From Gnetum montanum (taxonomy: Eukaryota; Streptophyta; Gnetopsida; Gnetales; Gnetaceae), in the NCBI GenBank assembly GCA_015680685.1, contig MNCI01007639.1, positions 414,124-465,882 on the forward strand: a DNA stretch of 51,759 nucleotides. The letters run 5' to 3'. A program made the position numbers and the translations under genes. This document shows, one piece after another, positions 23,101-34,170 of this stretch. Below the pieces are notes generated by a model. It worked only from the letters and a program-made list of their open reading frames with translations, did no database searches and was not told the origin of the DNA. The number at the start of each line of letters is the position of its first letter. Position 1 is the first letter of the stretch.

Positions 23101-24192
23101 GTACCCATGGCTCTGACAACTAATGAGGCAAGCACAAGTAACCAAACTAAAAAATCAGGAATGCCCAATGAGCCAAACCCAATAGTTATAGTTGACCATG
23201 TAACAACCCTTCCTTAAGAGATACAACTGTTGGGTCCAATGGACCATGTCTTGACCAACAAGAACATACCAAATAACAAAGACTTGGCCAGCACCTTGAC
23301 CCAGGTTACACAAGCCCTAAAACAAAAGAACACCTCTATAAGCCTATATGACTTGGTAATGACCTCCCTGGTACATCAGGAAGCTCTAGTGTGTATGTTG
23401 ACTTCAATCCCTATTAGTGAAGACCTTCCTGCAAATGAATCATCCATCTACACTGTGCTATCTCCACATCAAGAATTGAGAACCACATCTCTCAGATTTC
23501 ATGCCAATGACATTAAATGAGATGAAACAATGGGAGAGGTCACTACCACCCCTATGTTTATAATGATACAAACTAACCAATTTAAGATACATAGGGTACA
23601 TGTTAATGACAGAGCAGCAACAAATGTAATACCTATTTCCATCATTGAACAACTAGGCCTCATGGAGCAAATGCAGCCAACGACAACATCTTTCTTGAAA
23701 TCTTTCAGTGGTTCCCGTGTTGTGGTAAAAGTCATGATTACCTTAGATTTCATAGCAGGGGACCGGTTCCCCGCATCGGCCAAATTCGTAGTTGTTGATG
23801 AGATGATGGGTTTCAATCTGATTTTGGGGTGGCCTTGGTTAGCTCAACTAAAAGCTGTATCATCACCAATCCATCAAGAAATTCACCTACCTTATGAGGG
23901 CGGTGAAATTGTAATACACGGGGATGCGACAACCTCACTTACTTCCACACACGTAGGAACAAACCAATACTTAGAGATTCAACTCTCTAGATTTGGGCAA
24001 GCCCTAGAAAATGGTCAATCTCCAGGTTGCAACCTCCCTAAAATAGAAGAATCATTAGAAGATGCAGACATAGGAGCCATTCCCACAGATGTCCCTTATT
24101 CAGAACTACCCTTTGACATATCCAGCAAGGGGGATGGTGAGTACAAGATTATGCCTACAAGTCCCACCCTCCATAGAAATTACAAAAATTAA
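20173..24192 (+). pseudogene. gag-protease of element C (one frame, about 18 stops)
   Basis: From ATG 20173 (MDPTHSNTTT) to the stop at 24192, one reading frame of ~1,340 codons can be followed without a frameshift although about 18 in-frame stops interrupt it. A Gln/Pro-rich N-terminal part precedes the retrotransposon gag domain (about 21240-21850: LTKYNREGDPNAHL, LTGRALDWYKALP, FVTRFKYNLKPEATLDSLIQ). A zinc-knuckle-like EYHQRNGHGTNYCFTLKQDI lies near 22290-22350, with its first Cys lost. A proline-rich spacer repeats PFVIxVPK units (22500-22990). The aspartic protease follows at 23530-24000, with NDRAATNVIP at the active-site position, where D-T/S-G is expected, and FNLILGWPWL as the flap-distal motif. 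Gag would form the particle and protease would process it; this copy is inactive. Confidence 0.8.
22500..22990 (+). repeat. Proline-rich coding repeats between gag and protease
   Basis: At least six units encode PFVIxVP(K/P)-type sentences separated by Pro/Thr/Gln linkers, with DNA copies of CCATTTGTCATTCAGGT-like sequence. They lie within the gag-protease frame of element C and probably expanded by tandem duplication. Confidence 0.6.
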
Positions 24193-24849
24193 AGAAATAG
24201 ATCAAAAACTAAGATGAATTACTAGATTTTCGGAATGACGTTAAACTATAAAGCATCCGCAATGATGTTAAACTAGCCATGGTCAAAAATGGCTGGTTCC
24301 TTTTAAATTCACCAAAACAACTACAGTCTCCTCCTTTTCTTCAAAAAAGATGCAATATTCCATCATGACTTTAAACTAATGCGTGTAGCCCGAAATGACT
24401 TTAAACTAGAGCATAATACATTACCAATTTACCAAAATCCCTCTACATCATTATCTCTTACATTTCGCAAATTGCAATTTCCATTTATCTTATGTTTACC
24501 GGTTATGATTCCAGTTTACATTTACGTTCACAAATAAACTCGAAAAGGAAAAACAAAACATATAAACATATGTAATATGGAGTGTTAACGTGGCAATATG
24601 ATGACAACATATTACACCATGCTCATGTTACACTTGTCTTCACATATTCCAAAACAACAAAATAACAAGCCAAAAAACTAAAACAAAATGACAAGACTAA
24701 CAAGCCAAATCAGGCACTAGCACTAGGAGGGGGCTGGTCCCCAAAATCCTCTACGTCATCAGCCCCCATCCCACTGGGGCCAGGCTCATCACCGCCATGT
24801 TCCTATCACAAAGAAAAGAAAGCAAAAACACTAAGGAAGATGATGATGA
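24193..24849. other. Spacer after protease with TGACGTTAAACTA-like motifs
   Basis: Four copies of a GA(C/T)GTTAAACTA or GACTTTAAACTA motif (about 24236, 24262, 24366 and 24398), then AT-rich sequence. The motif resembles the core of the minisatellite at 33431-34170. No coding sequence on the plus strand. The last ~100 bp may be 3' UTR of the antisense gene. Confidence 0.45.
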
Positions 24850-26307
24850 TTAACCAATAAAACAATACAGGACTAAAACACTCACAAGTGGGGAAGGCCT
24901 GAGATTAGCTTCCAGGCTTCGTAGAATCTCTTCTTCGAGCATGCACGCCCAGTCCTTCTCAAGTCCGAGGCCAATATTGGCCAAGGTTTTGCCCTTGTCC
25001 ACTATGGACCAAGAAGGGCACTCAAGAGAAAACATGCTTGTTGAAGCTTCTCCAAAGGTAGTGGTAATGGATCTCTCAGGAGACCCCTCCACTTCTGTAC
25101 ACTCAACAAACTTGTCATAGGAAGAGTGCAAGCATAATCCCTCCACGAACATCTCCAATCGGCGACGTTCAACTGATTCTTCTTTCAACCACTTTTTGTA
25201 TTGGTGCTTATGATCTTTCTGATGTTGACCCCATTTACATACCTTGTATGCAAAGGATTTTCATTCATGACATTTTCTATTCAACAAATCCATCTGGGCC
25301 TTCTGTTCGGCCAGATCTAGAATCACCTGCACCTTGCTATTCAAGTTTGCCCAATAACGTGCATAGGTGATCTCGGATGTGCACTAGGTACTATCACCTA
25401 CTAATCTAGTAGAGGAAAAATCATGATGTGCTTGCAAGTCATTCCTCTCCTCTATTACCTTTGCCAAATTTTCCTTCAATGATTGGATTTCAAGCCATAA
25501 CTATTCAATTAAGCGCCTACAGGTCCAGAGAGACTTGGCATTTGGAACAACACAACCTAAAACGACATCATAAATACTTCTTGGAATTTGCTCAACATCT
25601 TTGGATAATTCTGGGAGACCATCAATATGGGTAGCCTCGGAAAGACTCCATTGAAGCTTCACACCTACAAGTACAAACATTACAAATATGAGCCAATAAT
25701 AGAACTCCAATAGATGCAAAAATACAATGAGCCCAGGTGCTTAGTATAAAGTACACACCTAATTCAAGATGAGCCTATTGCAGATAAGCAACAATATCAT
25801 TGACAATGCCAGTAGAAAAGGCTACCTTATTGGGCATCTCATGCCACGACCTCAATGGATTGGTGGATGTTGAATCTATACAAGAAGGCACCTCAACTCG
25901 GGCCTCTAACTCTGACCCATCTGCTTGAGATACATGTACTTCAGGTGCACCAGCATCCATGTCTGACGTTAGAAAAAATCATGATAATCAAAACCATGTA
26001 CAAAGCTAAGAAGTACAAAATATGGATCAAACTAACAAAATTTACTAGGCGGCCCTTTGCTGGTCAGCTCAAGTGGATCACCAAGGTGTAGAGACCCATC
26101 AAAGAAACCATCAAAAACACCTTTCTCCTCACTTGAAAGCCTAAGGACATCCAAAGCCTCAGCAAGCGTCACTTCCATGGTATCTATTTCATCCTCTTCC
26201 CTTAACTGCTTCTTTGCTTGTTTCCTCCTCTTCATCATACCCAATGATAACCATTTCAGGCTCACCCATTGGAGCTAATTCTCCCCTTTCCCTCTCATGG
26301 GGGCACT
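24850..26307 (-). pseudogene. Antisense passenger gene, 3' exons (unrecognised, charged/coiled-coil-like)
   Basis: Read leftward, three exon-like blocks are joined by two short GT-AG introns: 26307-26046, 25962-25759 and 25664-24850. The frame continues across both introns (KGPP into NMDAGAPEVHV; HLELG into VKLQWSLSEA). The first block is charged (KRRKQAKKQLREEDEIDTMEV). The last contains KWLKEESVERRRLEMFVEG and a Leu/Glu-rich end (LEEEILRSLEANLRPS). A few stops occur. No family is recognised. It follows the FCP1-like part on the same strand, so it may be one gene with it or a separate captured gene. It is antisense to element C. Confidence 0.5.
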
Positions 26308-26416
26308 CTGTCAACAGCAACAAATCTAAAGTTAGCATGACATAATAGATATGAATATTTAAGTAAGTAAATAAATGAAAAAAGAGATAAAAAAATTAAA
26401 ACAAAAAATTACTTAC

Positions 26417-27426
26417 CTGCTCTTGGCAAGATGAATCAAATCTTCTTTGCCCTTGGCAGTCTCACCTTCGTGGTAGGTGCTCTCAAACGCTCAGCCCTTT
26501 TCACCTTAGCCTTAGCTTTCCCGATAGTCTCTTGACTCAAGTGCTTAGCTCTCCTAATAGTCATGTGTAGTGTAGGTGGTTCCAACCCCAAGCTATCATG
26601 TGAATGATCAGAACGACTGACTACACCCCCTGTTGTGAATGAGACTGATTCTTTGATGCACTTGGGTGGATCTTGAGATCTAGTGGTGTTAAATAGATGA
26701 TGGATCTAGGGACGAGACAATTGTGAATGATCTCTTAACACATAATGGTTATCTCCATAGACCACTAAGAACTCAGAAAACCTATGAAGATAGCCTGAAA
26801 AAAATGCAAAAGTGAAGTGGGACTGCGCATTCACGTTAGAGCATAATCTGATAATCTCCCCACGGAAGCCCAAAACCAGGAACTGTGCCTAGTTATAACA
26901 CATACCAGTCTCTAGGATTGAGTGCATGATATGTGTGGGCTCTACCCCAAGAGTTCTCACTTGAGATAGAAACTTGGAAAATGCACATGCTCTAAACAAT
27001 TGGTACAACAAATTCACTTTCGTCACTTTAGTGTCCACTTACATAGGGAAGCCCTTGAAACCCCGTGACACATCAAGCCATTCATCAAGGTCCTTAATCA
27101 CATGACCTTCTCTATTCATGTTATCCATAGCCACTTTGACACCATCTTCCAATATACCAAAGAGATTTGAAAAGAATTTGGCAGTCTGATGAAATACAAC
27201 CTTAACCCCACAGACTCACGTGCTAAAATAAGTAACATCATCGTTGAAAGAATCAACGATGGAAACTATTTAAGTCACAGGAACATTAGGAGTCAAGGAA
27301 CTGAATAGATCCATTAGCCTAGCATCGGTAAGGCAAGTGATGACATGTTGAGGTGCCTTTGTATGCAACCACCATTACAAATCTTTCGTTTCCCTGTACC
27401 TCATGAAGAGGGTACCCTCAGTATGT
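26417..27426 (-). pseudogene. Antisense passenger gene, middle part (unrecognised)
   Basis: From an acceptor-like TCTAG at 27427 to a strong donor (CAG/GTAAGT at 26416), the minus strand gives a mostly open translation with several stops: LFMRYRETKDL, CLTDARLMDLFSSLTPNVPV, TAKFFSNLFGILEDGVKVAM, KDLDEWLDVSRGFKGFP, and a basic C-terminal run AKAKVKRAERLRA. The length of coherent sequence and the splice signals suggest former coding function, but no known domain was recognised. The downstream intron is 26416-26308 (109 bp). Frame continuity across that intron and across the one at 27552-27427 could not be shown. Confidence 0.4.
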
Positions 27427-28389
27427 CTAGACATGATGGTAACCCCACCAGGGGTAATATCCGTTGTAAAAACATGTTAAAACAAAGTTCAACATCATGA
27501 TAAACAATTGGGTAGCAAAGATAAAAAAGAAGCTTAAAACACAATCACTTACCATTAGCAAATGGATCAAGCACACTTGGCACTGAATCAACCGCTTGAG
27601 GGAAAGTCGGTCCATTGCAAGACCAATCTTCACGTAGCCATCCACGAGCTTCACAATGTTCAAAGGCCTTGGAAAACTACTTATGATAATGGGCAATAGC
27701 ATCCTTGTTTTGAGCCAACATGGCACCATGAAGAGTGGGGCCCACCATGAAAGCCTCCAAGGCTGTACGCATTAAGTCAAGTCCATCATCATTCCCACGC
27801 ATTCCATGCTCATCAAAACAGGGCCTAACAAGAAAAAGATAATCAAACATAAACAATAGTATAACACCAAAGCAAACAAAATAGAGATAAATCAAAAAGA
27901 GCTTACCTATCTACCCTGTACACTATTCCAGGTGAATTTTGAAATAATGTATGTACACGGAAAGCTAGGAAAAGGGTATTACTGTTGTTGTAGTGGCTAT
28001 AATATGGTAACTCCCAAACACGAGTCAGAGGGTGGGTAGATCAAGGACCTTCAGTAGGACCTCCATCAACTTTAAATAATCCCTCGTCCACATCAATGAT
28101 GAAGGCCAATATGTCATGGGTTGAGCCAGGTAGTATGGTCTCAACAACACTACGAGCCAACTGCTCACTTAAACGAGACCAGATGACCACTCTAAAACCC
28201 TGCAAGATAAATGATAAAAATTCACTAGAGCCTAGATGAAACCATAACCCTTGAGATCCGATCTCCATGTCATGACGAGGTGTGTTAGGCTCCAAGGGAC
28301 CAAACCATGACAACACACCCATGAGTTCCACCACCAAAAGAAAGGGTTTAAGTCCCCTGCACACAGCCAAAAATTAAAGTAACTAAACA

Positions 28390-28610
28390 TAAAAACACAT
28401 AAAACACATTCGTCCTGGCATCAAGACAATAAACTGACACCATACTTTAGTCCTAGAATGACAACTTAAAACTGATACTAACCCACACTTAACATACACA
28501 TACTACACATTCATCCTGGCATCATGACGATAAACTGACACCACACCTTAGTCTTGGAATTATGACTTAAAACTAATACCACCTCACATAACAATACTTA
28601 AACACATTAT
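28390..28610. repeat. Three or four dispersed units of the C-type minisatellite
   Basis: TTCGTCCTGGCATCAAGACA, ATCATGACGATAAACTGACA and GACTTAAAACTAATACC repeat here, within the first intron of the antisense gene. They share wording with the 38-bp array at 33431-34170. Confidence 0.6.
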
Positions 28611-28689
28611 GTTCACATTAGACATTAGACCATAGAAATAGGTAACTTATTTAGAAAAATCATCTTTTACTAACATGCCCATGGTCTTG

Positions 28690-28900
28690 ATAAAAACTTG
28701 GTCACGTTGCCAGTTTGGACATGTTGAACCCTTAGACATGCTTCTAACTTGCACACGCTGAAAAGTTAGGTACACTGACCCAGGGTCACGCTGACCACAA
28801 AACACATGTTGAAGGTAGTTTACGCTGAGAATTCACCATAAGACAGATCCTATTTCTTGCACACGCTGCCCTAGGACGCACACACACACACACACATGTG
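28690..28900. repeat. CACGCTG motif cluster and CA microsatellite
   Basis: GTCACGTTG, CACACGCTGA, GGTCACGCTGACC and CACACGCTGCC occur within 180 bp, followed by a (CA) run at 28878-28896. The motif equals the half-site of the C LTR palindrome array. Confidence 0.5.
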
Positions 28901-29105
28901 CTACCCTCAAACACTCATACTACTCACATGGAACAACAATAAAAGAATAAACGAAAGCAGAAATGTGAAAAAATAGGAGCGTACCTACCCAAGGACCCTA
29001 CCCATGATGAGATCCTAGACTGAGGAAGGCATTGGAGCATCTCCTCGCTCTCCTCCACAAATGCCAGCATCGCCTCCTTCTTTCCTTTTCCTCTCTCCTA
29101 CCTGC

Positions 29106-29918
29106 CTTTGCCCTTCATCCTGCCTTGGACATTGACACTGTTGTAGGCACACTGCCTTGCACCCTGCCAGTGGTCACACTGTCCTCCACAGTGGTCACGT
29201 TACCTTGCACACTACCCTGACGCTAACGCTGTTGTAAGGACGCTGATGCTATTGTAGGCATGTTGCCCTGCACCCTACCAGTGTTCATGCTACCCTATAT
29301 GCTACCCTGATGCTAATGCTACTCTAGACACTACCTGGTAGTCATGCTGACGCTACACCCTGGTGGTCATGTTGTCCACTGCTCCATGCTCACGCTGCTC
29401 ACTGCTTTTCAAATGATTGAAAAGTCTAAAAATGACCTGCACCTTAACCCTATTTGACCCATTTTTAAACCCCCCCCCCCTTTTTGTTATTTTTTTCATT
29501 TTATTTTATTTATTAATACATGGTGCATTTTTTATCATTTATCCTTTTTACACTAAGGCTCTTTTGTGCAATGCCCAAACATTAAATATAAAAACTTTAA
29601 AAATAAACAAAAAAATAGGTAAACAAAAAAAAATAATTAAAAAGAAATGTATAAAAATATATATATATTTTAAATTTAAACACACACAAAAAAATCCACA
29701 AAAAAAATCCAAAAATCAAAAAAAAATCATAATACTTGTATATACTTGGAACATGACTAGCAAATGACCTGGTATGGCCTTAAACTACCACACCTGGCCC
29801 GGTATGGCCTTAAACTGCCAAGCATTCGTGTATGATGATAAACTATTCATTGCATGCCTTAGTCACATTAAAAGGTAGAAATTAATTTTATGAGAAAAAG
29901 CAACTCACCCTTGCTCAC
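29106..29918. other. Spacer before RT: CACGCTG-type array, poly-C, A-rich tract
   Basis: At 29135-29405, units of GTCACACTG, GACGCTGATGCT and GTCATGCTGACGCT repeat every 20-30 bp, echoing the GGTCACGCTG words of the C LTR. A C run lies at 29471-29480 and A-rich DNA at 29590-29745. GGTATGGCCTTAAACT units occur at 29772-29850, again like the minisatellite core. Relative to the antisense gene this is the upstream, possibly promoter, region. Confidence 0.45.
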
Positions 29919-32900
29919 ATGGCTCCCCTTTTAATTAGTAGGGGCAAACACATGGATAGCAAGCATCTCTTCTCACCATTGTCTATCAATGGATCACATG
30001 GGGCCATTCAACTAGAAATCAATCTAGAATCCATTGATCTAGACTCATCATCAACTTATGACAATTTCATGGCATCAACACAAGAGACACTTGATTGCTT
30101 TAAGGGACTGACAAAAACTCTAGACTTAGAGGCTGACAACATCACCAAAGATCCCCTTGCCGAAGTCCCCATTACTATGTCTGATGGCAAAGTTAAAATA
30201 TTAAAATTGAGTACTCTATTAAATCCGCAACTAGCTAGTGACATAGCTCAAGTGCTGAAAGATAACATGAAAGCATTCGCTTGGTCCTATACTGATATGC
30301 CAAGACTAGACCCTCGAATAGTCCAGCATAACATCATCCTTGATCCAAAACTTAGACCAATGAAACAAAAAGCACAAAAGGTTAAACCTGAGGTAGCGCT
30401 AGTAGTTCGTAATGAAATCATGAAGCCTTACCAAGTCGATTTCATCCGAGCTGTAGACTACGCCGATTGGGTGTCCAACATGGTTGTAGTCCCAAAGAAG
30501 AACAGGAGCATTCGCCTATGCATTGACTTCCATGACCTCAACATAGCAACCATAAAAGATGACTTCCCACTACCTGGTATCGATCAACTTGTTGATTCAA
30601 CTGCTGGGCATGCATTGTTTTCCTTTATGGATAGATTCTCAAGATACAATGAGATTAGGATCAACCTAGAACATCAACTCAGGAAAACCTTCATGACACC
30701 ATGGGGCACATTCTGTTATACAATGATGTCATTCGATCTAAAAAATGCCGGTGCTACATATCAGTGAGTGATGACATACATATTTAATGATTGTATGCTT
30801 AATTTTCTCAATGATTATGTAGAAGACATCGCGGTCAAGTCAAAAACAACTGAGGAGCACGTCAACGATCTAGACTTGGTACTTAAACGTTGTTTCAAGT
30901 ATGAGCTTAGACTTAACCCAAAGAAATGTGTCTTTGGAGTCAAAATAGGTAAAATGCTCGGATTCATAGTATCTGAAATAGGGATACGAGTAGATCCTGA
31001 TAAGGTCGAGGTGATAACAAATCTAAAACCACCTAGCAACCTTACCGAACTACACAGTCTACAAGGTAGATTACACTTTATTAGGTGCTTCATTGAAAAA
31101 ATTACGGACAAGTTGAAACCTATGCAGCATTTATTGCACAAAAATGTCCATTTTCAATGAACTCAATAGTTCTAGGAATCCTTTGAGAACATCAAAATAG
31201 CACTAGCTCAACTATCGACAGTTTATCCCCCGCAGAACAAGAAACCCTTCTACATTTACCTTGCAGCATCGGATTCATCTATCGCATCTATGCTTTGTCA
31301 AAAATGAGAAGATGGAATTGAAATACCTGTCTACTACCTAAGCCATGCCTTAGTGGCCTACAAACAAAGATCCAATGACGTGGAGAGGTCATGTCTATCC
31401 CTTATCTTTCCCTTGAAGAAGTGGCAACATTATCTCTTCCACAACCAAGTCAAAGTTATTTGTAAAGACAATGTTCTTAGAGCTATCATCAATAACATTT
31501 ATGAATCAAGAAAGATAGCTAGATGGAAGGTGATGATTGTTGATTTTGACCTATGCTACATAGCTCAATCTTCCACAAAGGGTCAAGCAATAGTCATTCA
31601 AATGACTACCTCACCGACACAAGACCAAGAAATAATCAACCCTGAGTTCCCTGATGAGAACGTGAACACCATACACACCGTGCTTGACAACTATAATGAA
31701 ATCTTATACTTTGATGAAGCATCAACCTCTCGAGGAGGAAGTGTTGTAGCCATCATAACCTATCCCTCTGGAGAGATTCGACCCTCTACCTATCGATTAA
31801 ACTTCCCTTGTACCAACACCATGGTAGAGTACGAAGGTCTTCTTAGAGGTCTTATGGTAGCATTAGCTTCAAGATTCACACGGCTCGTGGTTTGAGGTGA
31901 CTCATAGCGGGTAATCAATCAGGTCACAAATGTTTTCACATGCAAAGATTCACATTTACAACCATACTGTGACTTAACTAAACACTTGCTGAAACAGTTA
32001 ACAAAAATAGACATGCAACATGTTCCCAGAAATGAAAATACCTTCGTAGATGCACTTGCAACACTAGCCTTAAACATGACACCCGACATGTTTCATGTGT
32101 TGCCTAGTTCCATAACGAACTGTGCCAAACCCGTAACCGACACTCTCGATGACATACCTATAGCATCTGTTAGTACCACACATGCAGTAGAATGGTATGA
32201 TGACATAAAAGAGTACCTTCTACATGGTGAACCACCACGACATCTAACAAATGCTCAAAGGGATGCAGTATTAAAATGTTCTTGACAATATGCGTTAATA
32301 GGAGACACGTTATGTCATAGATCCTATGAAGGAATTTTTTTAATGTGCGTTAGTAGCATCGATGGTCACACGATCATGGAGCAAGTTCATGAAGGACTTT
32401 GCGAAGGACATATAACGCCTAAGGCAATGACAACAAAAATCAGACGTTTAGGCTATTATTGGCCACACATGGAGTATGATTGTTTCTCCAAGGTCAAAAC
32501 ATGCAACATCTATCAGAAGCATGGTAATTTAATACATGTGCCACCTAGTGAGTTACAAATCACATGGCCTTTCTAGAAATGGGGGTTAGGCATCATCAGA
32601 CCAATAACTCCCCCATCTTAAGTAGGACATAGCTTCATCATCACCGCAACTGAATACTTCACCAAATGGGTAAAAGTTATCCCCCTTAGGAAGACCACAT
32701 CCAAGAAAGTATGCAATTTCATACTCAAAAACATTGTAACCCATTTTGGCATCCCAATGACCATAATCACCAATAACGGGCCACAGTTCCGCAGTGCCGA
32801 AACCAAAAACTTCTGTGAGAGCCTAGGAATCAAACACTCATTCTCATCGCCATATTACCCACAAAGCAATGGCCAAGTAGAGTCCATGAATAAAATTGTC

Positions 32901-33422
32901 ATCATGGTGCTCAAGAAAATTCTTCATCAGAGCAAAAGAAGATGGCATGAGCATCTAGTTTACACGTTATGGGCATATCGAACGATACATCGAACATCCA
33001 CTAGTAAAACACCCTATAGTCTTGTTTATGGATCAGAAGCTATTTTGCCTTTAGAATTGTAGGTACCCTCGCTATGGATTACTCTCTATAGCCTCGTCAA
33101 TGAAGGTAAGAACAGCGAGCTATGCATTGTTGACCTTGACATGGTGGAATAATAAAGGGTACGAGCACTCGATCAAATCGAATGGTACCAGAGACAACAA
33201 CAACAACGTCATCAACACAATCCACATAAGTGACTGATCAAGGAAGGTGACCTTGTTCTCAAAATTATCCAAGATCACTCGGACAAATTCTCAGCCAACT
33301 AGGAAGGGCCTTACTTGGTCACTAAGGCATACGACAATGGGGTGTTCAAACTAGCTAATATGAACAACAATGAGTTTGCTAATCCAACAAATCACATGTA
33401 CCTCAAACCATATTATGTCTGA
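29919..33422 (+). pseudogene. pol of element C: RT, RNase H, integrase
   Basis: One frame runs from 29919 to the terminal stop at 33420-33422 (about 1,168 codons). Several in-frame stops were read but no frameshift. RT spans about 30290-31160: VVVPKKNRSIRLCIDFHDLN, FPLPGIDQLVDSTAGHALF, TPWGTFCYTMMSFDLKNAGA, and NDYVEDIAVKS, where the catalytic YVDD reads YVED. RNase H starts near 31690 (LYFDEASTSRGGSVVA; NTMVEYEGLLRGL). The integrase zinc region is at 32370-32530 (HEGLCEGHITPKAM, GYYWPHM, KVKTCNIYQKH, with the last Cys changed to Tyr). The core (FTKWVKVIPLRK, ITNNGPQFRS, YYPQSNGQVESMN) ends with TPYSLVYGSEAILPLEL. The C-terminal part ends YLKPYYV without a chromodomain. YVED and the stops make it inactive. 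Confidence 0.85.
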
Positions 33423-33430
33423 AAAACTTA

Positions 33431-34170
33431 AGGTACATATTCTTCCTAGCATCATGATGGTAAAATAATACCATAGATTCGTCCTAGCATCATGATAGTA
33501 AACTAATACCACAAATTCGTCCTGGCATCATGACGGTAAATTGATACCATAGATTCGTCCTAGCATCATGATGGTAAACTGATACCATAGATTCATCCTA
33601 GCATCATGATGGTAAACTGATATCACAGATTCATCCTGTCATCATGATGGTAAAATAATATCACAAATTTTTCCTGGCATCATGATGGTAAACTTATACT
33701 ATAGATTCATCCTGGCATCATGATGGTAAACTAATACCACAGATTCATCCTGGCATCATGATGGTAAATTAATAACACAAATTCGTCCTGGCATCATGAT
33801 GGTAAATTGATACCACAGATTCGTCCTGGCATCACGATGGTAAACTGATACCACAAATTCGTCCTGGCATCATGATGATAAACTTATACCACAGATTTTT
33901 CCTAGCATCATGACGGTAAACTGATACCACAGATTTGTCCTGGCATCATGATGGTAAACTAATACCACAAATTCATCTTGGCATCATGATAGTAAACTGA
34001 TACCACAGACTCGTCCTAGCATCATGACGATAAACTAATACCACATATTCATCCTGGCATCATGATGGTAAACTGATACCACAGATTCATCCTGGCATCA
34101 TGATGGTAAACTGATATCACAGATTCATCCTGGCATTATGAAAATAAACTAACACCATAGAGCTCTATTC
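33431..34170 (+). repeat. 38-bp minisatellite, about 19 units
   Basis: Head-to-tail units of ATTCGTCCTGGCATCATGAT followed by GGTAAACTGATACCACAG, period 38 bp, begin just after the pol stop. Differences between units are almost all transitions. Diverged single units (GCCAAGACTATAAACTGG, ATGACGTAAAACTA) continue to about 34350. Tandem arrays in this 3' position are known in Tat/Ogre-lineage elements. Confidence 0.9.

Larger units (their letters stand above)
27553..29105 (-). pseudogene. Antisense FCP1/NIF-like HAD phosphatase pseudogene inside element C
   Basis: Minus-strand exons 29105-28985, 28356-27907 and 27824-27553 are joined by GT-AG introns of 628 and 82 bp, with the frame kept across both. 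The translation is collinear with plant FCP1-homology phosphatases, which dephosphorylate phosphoserine through a DxDx(T/V) nucleophile: LKPFLLVVELMGVL at motif I, FLSFILQGFRVVIWSRLSEQ at motif II, HPLTRVWELPYYSHYNNSNT, then LFLAFRVHTLFQN where family members have the acidic motif III. The motif I aspartates are VEL and the paired Asp of motif III is LAF, so it cannot be catalytic. There is an in-frame stop near 28040 and another near 27680. The first exon (KKEAMLAFVEES) is less certain. It lies antisense between protease and RT of a retrotransposon. Confidence 0.65.

Noticed and set aside
20173-24192. All in-frame stops being reversible by a C-to-T change, taken as proof of deamination
   Set aside because: Every stop codon can be derived from CAG, CAA or CGA by C-to-T, so this alone proves nothing. 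Only homologue alignments or LTR comparisons would.
28878-28896. CA microsatellite as a functional Z-DNA element
   Set aside because: A ~20-bp run is ordinary; nothing around it supports a specific role.
33431-34170. CRISPR-like regular repeats
   Set aside because: Units are contiguous with no unique spacers, lie in a plant retrotransposon after pol and vary among themselves; they form a minisatellite.
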